Assembly (NCBI GenBank): GCA_910583725.1
Contig: CAJTXZ010000010.1
Location: forward strand, 27,077 to 91,076
DNA: 64,000 nt
Direction of reading: 5' to 3'
DNA from: an uncultured Vampirovibrio sp.
GTDB lineage: Bacteria; Cyanobacteriota; Vampirovibrionia; Gastranaerophilales; Gastranaerophilaceae
Each line of letters starts with the position of its first letter. Position 1 is the stretch's first letter. The translations under genes were made by a program, and so were the position numbers. The notes under the pieces are model-generated. The model saw only the letters and a list, made by a program, of their open reading frames with translations, did not search any database and was not told the DNA's origin. Shown here piece after piece: positions 1 through 7,916 of the stretch.

Positions 1-359
1 TGAAAACCTTTACCAATTGATTTTCCTGATACATCAACTTTTGATATTTCAGCCAAAACACTTACATCTATTTTCTGGCCTACCTGATATTCAGACGGAT
101 TATCTACTCTGAATTCTTGTAAGTGTCTGAAATTTTCTAAATTATTCTTTTTAAAGTGACCAATTTGAGCCTTGGTTAAATGTTTTTCCTTTGCAGGAAC
201 AACACCAACCTGAATAGCATTATAACCGTCTATTTCTAAAGTTTTAATTTGTACAACGGTTAGAGGGTCAACTTTAATCACGGTAACAGGAATACACAAA
301 CCTTCTTCGTTGTATACCTGTGTCATTCCGAGTTTTTCTCCAATAACACCTAATGTCAT
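1..359 (-). CDS. rplC: 50S ribosomal protein L3, 5' part only
   Basis: Ribosomal protein L3, a large-subunit assembly protein that binds 23S rRNA near the peptidyl transferase centre. Reading the minus strand from the ATG at 359 gives M-T-L-G-V-I-G-E-K-L-G-M-T-Q-V-Y, the typical L3 N terminus, and continues in frame to the window edge, so only about 119 residues are present and the stop lies outside. An AGAAAGG ribosome binding site sits 8 to 9 bases before the ATG. It follows rpsJ by about 180 bases, the conserved S10-operon order rpsJ-rplC. The identification is from the N-terminal sequence; nothing unusual is visible in the part present. Confidence 0.95.
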   Translation of the reverse strand, partial: MTLGVIGEKLGMTQVYNEEGLCIPVTVIKVDPLTVVQIKTLEIDGYNAIQVGVVPAKEKHLTKAQIGHFKKNNLENFRHLQEFRVDNPSEYQVGQKIDVSVLAEISKVDVSGKSIGKGF

Positions 360-541
360 TCGATTTTTACCTTTCTGTTGTGAGAGCTATATTTTAACTC
401 TTGTTTTGTTTCTACATCTTAGCTTTGTTTGTTTGCCTTTTTTAATAAGGCTATCCGACAATTCATCCGGCCAAACTCTGCTTTTTTCCATAGTTCACAT
501 TTACTTATGAAATTGTCAATGTAAATTCTTTTGATAAACCA

Positions 542-862
542 CTACAGTTTAACTTCAATATCAACGCCAGCCGGCAAATCCATTCTTGAAAGTTCTTCTG
601 TAGTTTGTTGTGTAGGATCATAAATGTCTATAACCCTTTTGTGTGTTCTCATTTCAAAATGTTCACGTGATTTTTTATCAACGTGCGGTGATCTTAGAAC
701 ACAATAAACTCTGCGTCTTGTAGGGAGAGGAATAGGACCGGAAACTGATGCGCCGGTTCTTTTAGCTGTCTCTACAATTTTAACTGCAGACGTATCAATA
801 AGCTTATGGTCATAAGCCTTTAAACATACTCTGATTCTGGGTCTCTTATTTTTACTGTCCAT
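542..862 (-). CDS. rpsJ: 30S ribosomal protein S10
   Basis: Ribosomal protein S10, 106 residues, the usual length; small-subunit head protein and, in many bacteria, the NusE transcription antitermination factor. Recognisable blocks are R-I-R-V-C-L-K-A-Y-D-H near the N terminus, G-P-I-P-L-P-T-R-R-R in the middle, and H-K-R-V-I-D-I-Y-D-P towards the end. It is first in the S10 operon here: the next gene upstream, crcB, is divergent, so the tuf/fus genes that often precede rpsJ are absent and transcription should start in the 863-1112 gap. Certain identification. Confidence 0.97.
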   Translation of the reverse strand: MDSKNKRPRIRVCLKAYDHKLIDTSAVKIVETAKRTGASVSGPIPLPTRRRVYCVLRSPHVDKKSREHFEMRTHKRVIDIYDPTQQTTEELSRMDLPAGVDIEVKL

Positions 863-899
863 TTTGTCTTGTTCCAGTTCTTTTATTTAGTCACATTAA

Positions 900-923
900 T
901 CACCCGGCAATACACCGGTATGA
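900..923 (-). promoter_or_regulatory. Stem-loop in the rpsJ 5' leader
   Basis: On the minus strand, 38 bases before the rpsJ start codon, TCATACCGG and CCGGGTGA can pair around a seven-base loop, giving a stem of about eight pairs with one bulged A. The S10 operon of many bacteria is autoregulated by L4 through leader RNA structure, so this hairpin is a candidate regulatory leader. That role is inference; there is no T run, so it does not look like a terminator. Confidence 0.35.
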
Positions 924-1112
924 TTAAATGTAATATAAACAAATTTTATCGTCAACACCTAAATTAGAATTATATATCAAACTTTGTTACAAAAGTTAAA
1001 ACTTTAACAAACAGTCTGCAAAAAAAGCACTCTGCCAAGTATTAAGAACGGATTTAAATGTTACAACATTCTCAGGATTTTAAAAAACCATTCTTTTATG
1101 TAAAATAATAAT

Positions 1113-1484
1113 ATGCTAAAAATATTTGCAATCTTTATAGGCGGGGGCCTTGGCGCCTCTTTAAGATGGTTTTTATCCGAAACCTTCTGTAAAATTGCAA
1201 AATCATTTCCCATTTCAACGTTATTTGTAAACATTCTGGGAAGTTTTATTTTAGGATTCTTGGCATATTATTTTATAAGCAGAATATATATAAATAATGA
1301 GTTGAAATTACTATTAACCGCAGGTTTTTGCGGAGGCTTAACAACATTCTCAACATTTGCATATGAAAACTATTCAATGCTTCAAAATGGAGAAATATTA
1401 AAAAGCCTGTCATATATATTTTTAAGCATTACTTTGTCGTTAGCAGGAGTTTTTGCGGGGGTATATCTTGCAAAACAGTATTGA
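1113..1484 (+). CDS. crcB: Fluoride channel FluC/CrcB
   Basis: Small membrane protein of 123 residues that exports fluoride as a dual-topology dimer. The family signatures are present: G-G-G-L-G-A-S-L-R-W at the N terminus, the N-I-L-G-S-F segment, and G-F-C-G-G-L-T-T-F-S-T-F around residue 70, with four hydrophobic segments. It is divergent from the S10 operon and its 3' end overlaps the formyltransferase gene, so the two are probably cotranscribed. I looked for the fluoride (crcB-motif) riboswitch upstream and did not find it. Confidence 0.93.
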   Translation: MLKIFAIFIGGGLGASLRWFLSETFCKIAKSFPISTLFVNILGSFILGFLAYYFISRIYINNELKLLLTAGFCGGLTTFSTFAYENYSMLQNGEILKSLSYIFLSITLSLAGVFAGVYLAKQY

Positions 1485-2409
1485 TATTAATAAACCCAAG
1501 GTATTATTCCTTGGAATGCCCGATATGGCTGTTGTTTGCCTTAATAAGCTCATAAATTCAAACATAAATATAAGGGCTGTAATTTTGCCGGATAAGACAA
1601 ATGCTTCAAGAGAAACTCTTATAAATATTGCAAAAAAAGCAAACATCGACATCCTTGAATATCAAAATACCCCAAATGAACCTGAATTTATTAATAGAGT
1701 TAAAGAGCTAAACTGTGATATCGGCGTCATTTGTTCATTTAATCATAAACTTTGTAAAGAACTGCTTGAGACAACAAAAGACGGCTTTATAAACTGTCAT
1801 CCTTCCATTTTACCTAACTACAGAGGCGCAAACCCTTATTTTCATATAATTAATAACGGTGAAAAAACATCGGGCATCACTCTGCATTTTGCAGATGAAA
1901 ACTTTGACACAGGTAATATAATTACCCAAGAGAGTTTCCCGCTTATGGAAAAAGAAACAATGGGAATGCTTTTTTCAAGGACAAATTTTATGGTCGCAAA
2001 TATGCTTGCAAAAACGCTTTTAAGGTATCAAAGAGAAGGCGAAATCCAATCATGGCCGCAGGAAGAAGGCGAATTTCCAAAAGCTCCGACCATTAAAGGA
2101 GATTTATTTATAAACTGGGGCGACAGTATTGTAAAAACAGAAAGATTAATAAGAGCCTCAAACCCTTTCTTTAACACCCTTACAAACTTTAGAGGCGGTT
2201 ATATAAGAATTGTTGCAGGCGATTACAAAATTGAAAAACATAATAAAACCCCTGGTGAAATCACAAAAGTTACAAAAGATATGCTAAAAATTGCAGCAAA
2301 AGATGGTTATTACTTCCCAAATGTAATACAAGCAGGAAGCTGGGGCATATATTCAATCAAGGAATTTATAGAAAAATTTAATCCGCAAATAAAGGAAATC
2401 TTAAGGTAA
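1468..2409 (+). CDS. Formyltransferase of the methionyl-tRNA formyltransferase family
   Basis: About 313 residues, with an N-terminal formyl-transfer domain and a C-terminal domain, the layout of Fmt. The catalytic N-x-H region reads I-N-C-H-P-S-I-L-P-N-Y-R-G-A-N-P and the catalytic Asp lies in E-N-F-D-T-G-N-I-I; the N terminus K-V-L-F-L-G-M-P-D-M-A-V resembles Fmt. The C-terminal block R-L-I-R-A-S-N-P-F also fits. Two TTG starts are possible: 1453 (AGGAG only three bases away) and 1468 (GGGGG six bases away); I prefer 1468. Both overlap crcB. It could charge initiator tRNA, or formylate a sugar nucleotide; the divergence from textbook Fmt leaves that open. Confidence 0.8.
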   Translation: MQNSIDINKPKVLFLGMPDMAVVCLNKLINSNINIRAVILPDKTNASRETLINIAKKANIDILEYQNTPNEPEFINRVKELNCDIGVICSFNHKLCKELLETTKDGFINCHPSILPNYRGANPYFHIINNGEKTSGITLHFADENFDTGNIITQESFPLMEKETMGMLFSRTNFMVANMLAKTLLRYQREGEIQSWPQEEGEFPKAPTIKGDLFINWGDSIVKTERLIRASNPFFNTLTNFRGGYIRIVAGDYKIEKHNKTPGEITKVTKDMLKIAAKDGYYFPNVIQAGSWGIYSIKEFIEKFNPQIKEILR

Positions 2410-2415
2410 ATAAAT

Positions 2416-3234
2416 ATGGAAAAACTCAATTTTTTAACAGCAGGAATTCCTCTTAGAGCAAAAGACTATAAAACGGGCTTTACGGCTCTAAATGAACTTG
2501 GCCTAAACGGCCTTGAGCTTGAGTTTGTCCATGGTGTTAGAATGAGTGACGCTTCAAGAGATTTTATAAAAAATAATAAAGAAAGCCTGGTTTTAACTGC
2601 CCACGCCCCTTTTTATATAAACCTGAATTCAAAGGAAGAAGAAAAGGTTGAAGCAAGTATTACAAGAATAATAGAAACGGCAATGCTCGCAAATGAGCTT
2701 GGCAGCTATTCTATAACATATCATGCAGCATTTTATTTAAAGGAAGATAAAGATACTGTATTTAAAAAACTTATTAACAGACACGAAAAAATATTTGAGG
2801 CATTAAATAAAGAAAATAATAGTATATGGGTAAGGCCTGAAACCACAGGGAAAGGAACTCAGTGGGGAAACATTGATGAAATCATAGAATTGTCAAAAAT
2901 TTTCCCAAATATGCTGCCCTGTGTTGATTTTTCCCACATCCATGCAAGGACAGCGGGAAAATTTAACACATATGATGAATTTGCTTTAATCTTTGAAAAA
3001 ATAGGCAAAAATCTGGGAGACATTGCACTTAATAACTTCCACGCACACATTGCGGGCATAGAATACTCTGATAAAGGCGAAAAGAAACATCTAAACCTTG
3101 AAGAAAGTGACTTTAATTATAAAGATTTATTAAAAGCCTTCAAAAAATTTAACATTAGAGGAGCAATCGTTTGCGAAAGCCCTAACATTGAAGAAGATTG
3201 TAAATTGTTAAAAGATTATTACAATTCGCTTTAA
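2416..3234 (+). CDS. Endonuclease IV-like TIM-barrel protein
   Basis: 272 residues of the AP endonuclease 2/xylose isomerase-like TIM-barrel superfamily. The trinuclear-zinc ligand motifs of endonuclease IV are recognisable in order: A-H-A-P-F-Y-I-N-L (about residue 56), Y-H-A-A-F (about 97), R-P-E-T-T-G-K-G-T-Q-W-G (about 140), C-V-D-F-S-H-I-H-A-R (about 170), the H-A-H and K-K-H-L-N-L region (about 210-228) and C-E-S-P-N near the end. This favours DNA repair at abasic sites. Length fits Nfo (about 280). It starts six bases after the formyltransferase stop, so the two form an operon. A sugar isomerase is the alternative. Confidence 0.78.
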   Translation: MEKLNFLTAGIPLRAKDYKTGFTALNELGLNGLELEFVHGVRMSDASRDFIKNNKESLVLTAHAPFYINLNSKEEEKVEASITRIIETAMLANELGSYSITYHAAFYLKEDKDTVFKKLINRHEKIFEALNKENNSIWVRPETTGKGTQWGNIDEIIELSKIFPNMLPCVDFSHIHARTAGKFNTYDEFALIFEKIGKNLGDIALNNFHAHIAGIEYSDKGEKKHLNLEESDFNYKDLLKAFKKFNIRGAIVCESPNIEEDCKLLKDYYNSL

Positions 3235-3324
3235 AATTTGTTTAAAGAAACTAAGATAGATGGTATAATAAAAACGTTAAGGTTATATTTTATTTTTTAC
3301 ATTTTTAAGAAGGATAGTAAGTTT

Positions 3325-4023
3325 ATGAAAATTTTTAAAAAAACCTCCCCAAAGGGCGGCTTTACACTTGTTGAAACTTTGGTAGTTTTAACTGCAATTG
3401 GCGTTGTGGCAGCACTTGTAATACCGGCAATAGTATCAGACACACAAAAGCAAAGACTTATTGCGGCTCTTCAAAAATCCAATGCTGTTCTAACAAGCGT
3501 AGCATACCATGCACAGGCAAAAAACCTCAGAATGGAAGATTGGAACTACAACGCAGACTCTGAAACATTTGCGAAAGAGTACATTATGCCTTTCGTAAAT
3601 ACTTTAAAAGAATGCGGTACAAACAGCGATGAATGCTTTGCAAAATCATACACTTATAGAGATGGCTCGGATGCAACATCAGTAATATCAGAAGACCATT
3701 ATAAGGCAACACTTGCTGATGGCGCCTCTCTTGCAATAAAAAGCGGCGGATGCACGGATGCAAACCCAAGTATTTGTGCTTCATTCATTGTTGATACAAA
3801 CGGCACAGAAGGACCGAATCAATGGGGTAAGGATGTTTTTGAATTTCAAATACTTGGCGGTCTTCACGCCATTGTCCCCGAAGGCACATTCGAAAGTTAT
3901 GATGACGCTACCAAAAAATGGGTATTTAAGGAAGCTGACAAAGTAACAGAAGACTGCCTCGCAAAAGGAACTTCCTGCGCTGCCAAAATAATCAGCGACG
4001 GTTGGGAAATGAATTATCAATAA
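3325..4023 (+). CDS. Pseudopilin-like secreted protein with prepilin N-terminal motif
   Basis: 232 residues from the ATG at 3325, which has AAGAAGGAT about ten bases upstream; the frame is open further back but without a better start. The N terminus is a short basic leader ending in G-G, then F-T-L-V-E-T-L-V-V-L and a hydrophobic helix: the type IV prepilin/type II secretion pseudopilin signal, cut by a prepilin peptidase with the conserved Glu at position 5 of the mature protein. The rest is a globular domain with paired cysteines ending in G-W-E-M-N-Y-Q. Likely exported and assembled into, or secreted by, a pilus or type II-like machine. No such machinery is encoded in the window. Confidence 0.85.
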   Translation: MKIFKKTSPKGGFTLVETLVVLTAIGVVAALVIPAIVSDTQKQRLIAALQKSNAVLTSVAYHAQAKNLRMEDWNYNADSETFAKEYIMPFVNTLKECGTNSDECFAKSYTYRDGSDATSVISEDHYKATLADGASLAIKSGGCTDANPSICASFIVDTNGTEGPNQWGKDVFEFQILGGLHAIVPEGTFESYDDATKKWVFKEADKVTEDCLAKGTSCAAKIISDGWEMNYQ

Positions 4024-4040
4024 TCAAACACCAAATACAA

Positions 4041-4075
4041 AGTGCCGCACAAACAAATATTAATGCGGCACTTTT
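4041..4075 (+). terminator. Rho-independent terminator after the pseudopilin gene
   Basis: AGTGCCGCA at 4041-4049 pairs perfectly with TGCGGCACT at 4064-4072, followed by a short T-rich tail. It separates the pseudopilin gene from secG. Confidence 0.85.
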
Positions 4076-4134
4076 ATTATTAAAATTTTTATGCTATAAA
4101 GATTTTAATAATAAATATTTTTAAGGAAACAATA

Positions 4135-4359
4135 ATGACAAACTTCTTCTTTGTTCTTCAAATGATATCAGGCGTATTACTTATGATTTTAGTGCTTCTT
4201 CATTCCCCAAAAGGCGATGGTATAGCAGCAATAGGTTCTGCAAGCCAATTATTTTCATCACAAAAATCAGCAGAAAAAGGTCTGAATAAAGTAACATATA
4301 TAATAAGTGGAATATTTATCCTCTCTACACTCATTTTAGGTTTCTTCATAAAAGGATAA
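4135..4359 (+). CDS. secG: Preprotein translocase subunit SecG
   Basis: 74 residues with two hydrophobic helices (about 5-22 and 52-71) joined by a loop containing H-S-P-K-G-D-G-I-A-A-I-G-S-A-S-Q-L-F, the conserved SecG loop with the G-x-G-S-x-x-x-L-F pattern. SecG is the non-essential third subunit of the SecYEG channel and aids SecA-driven export. AAGGA lies seven bases before the ATG. It is monocistronic here, after a strong terminator. Confidence 0.92.
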   Translation: MTNFFFVLQMISGVLLMILVLLHSPKGDGIAAIGSASQLFSSQKSAEKGLNKVTYIISGIFILSTLILGFFIKG

Positions 4360-4433
4360 CACCTATTCTGCACAAAAATAATGTTTTAATAATATTTTGA
4401 CTTCTAATAAAATATTATTAAATATTTTGTGCT

Positions 4434-4895
4434 ATGAAAAATGTATTCTTATACCTTATTTCTATAATAAAAAATGCAAAAAATTGCCGTCATACAAGAG
4501 CCTTAATGAATACAAATGAAGGCTATTGTCCAGATTGTGGTCAATATCTTAAAAAATATTACTACGTCCTAAGATGTTCCTGCTGCTCACATAAAAGAGA
4601 GGCTTCAAGAGCAGTTTTCGGCAGCCATGATGAAATATTGCCGTTGTCAAATTTTTGTCCTGTTTGCGGAGGAAGTGAATTCTATATTGAAAAATATGAA
4701 AAGCTAAACCTGGTTGATATAAACTATGCAATTGAAGTAAAAGAAATTTACGATATTACAAAATGCAATATGTCAAAAACAAGCATTTGGGTTGAAATGC
4801 CCGATACAGTAAGTAACACAAAAGAAGATATAAAGACCAAACTCATCGCTATACCGGCACAAGAACAGTTTTTACTAAAAACAATCCAGGCATAG
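4434..4895 (+). CDS. Zinc-ribbon protein of unknown function
   Basis: 153 residues, not recognised as a named family. Three C-x-x-C pairs are visible: C-P-D-C at about residue 33, C-S-C-C at about 49-52 and C-P-V-C at about 77, which is enough for one or two zinc ribbons. The C-terminal half has no cysteine pair and looks like a small beta-rich domain. The N terminus has a mildly hydrophobic stretch followed by basic residues. No strong ribosome binding site is visible, and the start could instead be the internal Met at residue 25 just before the first zinc pair. Possible RNA- or protein-binding role; this is only inference. Confidence 0.65.
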   Translation: MKNVFLYLISIIKNAKNCRHTRALMNTNEGYCPDCGQYLKKYYYVLRCSCCSHKREASRAVFGSHDEILPLSNFCPVCGGSEFYIEKYEKLNLVDINYAIEVKEIYDITKCNMSKTSIWVEMPDTVSNTKEDIKTKLIAIPAQEQFLLKTIQA

Positions 4896-4917
4896 AACCT
4901 TATTATAATTGTACAAT

Positions 4918-4943
4918 GCCAAACCAAGTGAGCTTGGCGTTTT
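4918..4943 (+). terminator. Terminator after the zinc-ribbon gene
   Basis: CCAAG TGAG CTTGG, with an outer GCC/GGC option, is followed by GTTTT. A short but standard intrinsic terminator shape on the plus strand. Confidence 0.65.
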
Positions 4944-4983
4944 ACAAAAACAAATCATAAGCACTCTCTATTCAACAATAACA

Positions 4984-5010
4984 AAGAAGCGGCCTCAAAA
5001 AACCGCTCTT
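4984..5010 (-). terminator. Likely terminator after the zincin-like gene
   Basis: On the minus strand AAGAGCGG pairs with CCGCTTCTT (one bulged T) and is followed by a T-rich stretch. It lies about 90 bases after the stop of the minus-strand gene at 5103. Confidence 0.5.
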
Positions 5011-5102
5011 AAAGTTATTATTTCTTTATTATACCTTGCAGATAAGACGATTAAGCCCTATTTAATCGTATTTTTTTAAACTTCAAAACAGTTGCGGATA
5101 TC

Positions 5103-5753
5103 CTACAATCCATCATCCTCAAAGCCTGGAGACCTTGATGGCAGCCCCTGATAGCCTGCATTTGAAATTACTGATTTTCTAATATATTTATTCGTATAAT
5201 TCCCCTTTACAAACATCTTTTTAATAGTATTTTCCCTGTCAACAAGAACATGACTTACTTGTGCAACTTCAGGATTATCATCGGTCAATTGTGTCCAAAC
5301 AGCAGCCTCAAGCGTCCAGCAGTAAACTTCTTCATTTATAGAATTTAATTCATCCTGATGAATAGCCTCATGGGCAAGGACTGCAGCAAGTGCTTCCTTT
5401 GGTGCACTCTGATGTTTTATATTAATAAAAATATTCAATCTGCCCCTTTGTTTCCAGCCAAGAGCATCAAAATTTGCATACGCAGGATTTAAAACAGAAA
5501 GGTCTTTAAACTCAATCTTGATAGGCTTTCCTGATAAATTATCCCCTAAAATTGCCCGTCTTGAATAATCAGCAACGGTTCCTTTCAAAGTTTCAGCTGC
5601 CCGAATGAGCCTTATATCCTTTGTTGAACCCCTGTACTGCTTTATAACAGCATCGCTTAAGGGCACCTCGACAATTGCATTTGCACTTTGAACACAAAAA
5701 GCAAACACTAAAAATGCAAATAAAGTCCTAAAATTCTTCCAAAAATGTTTCAA
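5103..5753 (-). CDS. Secreted zincin-like metallopeptidase candidate
   Basis: 216 residues with a clear Sec signal peptide (basic K-x-x-x-K start, hydrophobic F-L-V-F-A-F-C-V, then a probable A-N-A cleavage site near residue 26). The motif A-H-E-A-I-H-Q-D-E at about residue 127 is an H-E-x-x-H zinc-binding helix, and a conserved-looking E-E-V-Y-C-W-T-L-E-A follows about 13 residues later and could supply the third ligand, as in gluzincins. Peptidase activity is therefore plausible but unproven. Monocistronic on the minus strand, divergent from the next gene. I do not recognise a named family. Confidence 0.65.
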   Translation of the reverse strand: MKHFWKNFRTLFAFLVFAFCVQSANAIVEVPLSDAVIKQYRGSTKDIRLIRAAETLKGTVADYSRRAILGDNLSGKPIKIEFKDLSVLNPAYANFDALGWKQRGRLNIFINIKHQSAPKEALAAVLAHEAIHQDELNSINEEVYCWTLEAAVWTQLTDDNPEVAQVSHVLVDRENTIKKMFVKGNYTNKYIRKSVISNAGYQGLPSRSPGFEDDGL

Positions 5754-5941
5754 TAATCTATCCTCATCTTCCCGATAATTTTATACAAACATTATTGCAT
5801 ACTTTTTAATTAAGGAAAGTTTATAAAAAAGAAAATTTGATTTGTTAATTTTTGTTACGAAAACAAATACAGCTAGCAAAATATTTTTTTACAGGTTTTT
5901 TATATACAAACACTTTTATAATTTATTTTAGGAGGAAAATA

Positions 5942-6382
5942 ATGAAACTTGCAGCAATATCTCAAACAACACCGGAAGAAAGAAAAGCAAAATTAATAAA
6001 CAGTGCAGTTGGTGGCGCAGCAGGTGTTGCAATAGGTCTTGGAACAGCTTACACAGCATCAAACATATCACACAGAACAGAATTAAAAGATAAATTCGAG
6101 AGCGCAAAAAAAGCAGTTAAAGAAGCAAAAAATAATAACTTAGGAAAAGAAGGAATAAAAGAAGTTAAAAAAGGTTTGAAAGACCTAAAATCAAAGGTTA
6201 GAAAAGACTCTCTAAAAACAGTAAAACAAGTCGCCATTCCAATATTAGCAACAGGCGCAGCAATTATTGCAGCAAAAGATTTAATTATACCTGCAGTAAA
6301 AGAATATCTTTCAGGCAAGGAAACAGTAAAAGCTGATGATACAAAAGAAGAGTTAAAAACCGAAAACAACGATGCAGAATAA
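5942..6382 (+). CDS. Lys/Ala-rich membrane-associated protein, unknown
   Basis: 146 residues from the ATG at 5942, chosen because GGAGG lies six bases upstream; the frame stays open upstream but has no ribosome binding site. Two hydrophobic glycine/alanine-rich segments (about 22-41 and 98-118) flank a highly charged, probably coiled-coil region rich in K and E, and the C terminus is an acidic K/E/D tail. No signal peptide and no recognised family. The G-G-A-A-G-V-A-I-G-L-G first segment recalls the glycine-zipper type of membrane insertion. Convergent with hisS behind a shared terminator. Function unknown. Confidence 0.7.
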   Translation: MKLAAISQTTPEERKAKLINSAVGGAAGVAIGLGTAYTASNISHRTELKDKFESAKKAVKEAKNNNLGKEGIKEVKKGLKDLKSKVRKDSLKTVKQVAIPILATGAAIIAAKDLIIPAVKEYLSGKETVKADDTKEELKTENNDAE

Positions 6383-6481
6383 CCGGGCATTACAAATTGG
6401 CAGAAGAGGCCTAATAATATAATGCTTGTACCTACAAAACACAGGCAGAAAAAGCCCAATAAAAACTTAAAATAAACATTT

Positions 6482-6515
6482 AAAAAGACAGTCACATTCG
6501 CGGCTGTCTTTTTAT
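6482..6515. terminator. Bidirectional terminator between the Lys/Ala-rich gene and hisS
   Basis: AAAAAGACAG at 6482-6491 is the exact complement of CTGTCTTTTT at 6504-6513, so both convergent genes gain a stem with a T run. Confidence 0.88.
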
Positions 6516-6550
6516 TTAGAATATCACAATAAGCGCAGCCAAGGCCCCTA

Positions 6551-7774
6551 TCATATTTCTTCAACTCTGGTCTGCTCTCCGGAAGCCAAATCCTTAACGG
6601 TATAATATCCGCCATTAACTTCATCTTCCCCTATAATTAAAGCCTTTTTTGCAATCTTTCCTGCCTTTTCAAGCTGCTTTGCAAACTTCCTGTTTTGAAA
6701 ATCAAAGTCAGCACTATAGCCCTTATCCCTTAATTTATTCACAGCAAGCAAAGCGTCATTTGGCATTGTTGAAACAACAAAGTAATCAAGTTTTTCTTCA
6801 TCCTGATGTTGAATTAACTCGTATAATCTCTCAACACCAAGTGCAAACCCAACAGCAGGCGTCTTATCACCACCAAGCATTTCAACAAGCCCGTCATAAC
6901 GCCCGCCTCCTGCAACAGCACTCTGTGCGCCAAGTGCATCACTTTTTATTTCAAAAACAGTTCTGTTATAATAATCAAGCCCCCTTACAAGCATCTTATT
7001 TTCTGAATATTTAATACCTAAAACATTCAAATATTCTTTAACCTTATTATAATGTTCTCTGCACTCTTCGCAGATAAAATCACCCGAAATCACATCCTTT
7101 ATGCCATCTTTTTCAAAAATTGAAGCACAGTGTTCATTCTTGCAATCAAGCATCCTTAGAGGATTTTTTTCATACCTCACCTTACAATCATCACAAAGTT
7201 CATTAAGGTAAGGTTTCAGTACTTCCTTGATTTTATCCTTATACTTCTGCCTGCATTCAGGACACCCCAAAGAATTTATCTCTGCCTCAAGGTTATTAAG
7301 CCCCATCTTATTCAAAAACTTAATAGCAAGGGCGATTACTTCACTGTCAGCAGCAGGCTCTGATACTCCAAACATCTCAACCCCTATTTGGTGAAACTGC
7401 CTCTGACGGCCCTTTTGCGGCCTTTCATAGCGAAACATGGGTCCAAAATACCAAAGTTTTACAGGAGCACTTTTTCTATTAAACCCATGTTCAATATACG
7501 CCCTTACTACGCCTGCAGTGTTTTCCGGCCTTAGGGTAATTGAATTTTCATCTTTATTTGCCCCGCCAACAGAAAAAGTATACATTTCTTTATTTACAAT
7601 ATCAGTAGAATCCCCAACTCCTCTTTTAAAAAGTTCGGTTGCCTCAAATATAGGAGTTCTTATCTCCTTATAGTTTGCAGCCTGAAATAAATCCCTTGCT
7701 GTTTTTTCAATCATCTGCCAGGTTAAAACATCCTCAGGCAATATATCTTTGCAGCCTCTCTGCACTTTAATCAT
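6551..7774 (-). CDS. hisS: Histidyl-tRNA synthetase
   Basis: 407 residues, a normal class II HisRS. Visible landmarks: Q-R-G-C-K-D-I-L-P at the N terminus, the motif 2 region K-L-W-Y-F-G-P-M-F-R-Y-E-R-P-Q-K-G-R-Q-R, the histidine-specific L-V-R-G-L-D-Y-Y, and A-G-G-G-R-Y-D-G-L followed by motif 3 G-F-A-L-G-V-E-R-L. The C-terminal anticodon-binding domain is present. Between motif 2 and HisA the insertion has several C-x-x-C pairs (for example C-P-E-C, C-E-E-C), as in many HisRS. Transcribed alone on the minus strand. Confidence 0.97.
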   Translation of the reverse strand: MIKVQRGCKDILPEDVLTWQMIEKTARDLFQAANYKEIRTPIFEATELFKRGVGDSTDIVNKEMYTFSVGGANKDENSITLRPENTAGVVRAYIEHGFNRKSAPVKLWYFGPMFRYERPQKGRQRQFHQIGVEMFGVSEPAADSEVIALAIKFLNKMGLNNLEAEINSLGCPECRQKYKDKIKEVLKPYLNELCDDCKVRYEKNPLRMLDCKNEHCASIFEKDGIKDVISGDFICEECREHYNKVKEYLNVLGIKYSENKMLVRGLDYYNRTVFEIKSDALGAQSAVAGGGRYDGLVEMLGGDKTPAVGFALGVERLYELIQHQDEEKLDYFVVSTMPNDALLAVNKLRDKGYSADFDFQNRKFAKQLEKAGKIAKKALIIGEDEVNGGYYTVKDLASGEQTRVEEI

Positions 7775-7916
7775 AACAAATCCTCATTAATAATTTTCAC
7801 CCATATTTTACTATAAAAATCCCTCACACCATCCTAAAACTACAATAACAGTAAAGAAATGTAAAATTTATCACATCAAATATTTTTTAAAATATGTGTA
7901 TCTTATAATTCAGATA

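Noticed and set aside
863..1112. Fluoride riboswitch before crcB
   Set aside because: The conserved crcB-motif core is not visible; the hairpin there belongs to the rpsJ leader on the other strand.
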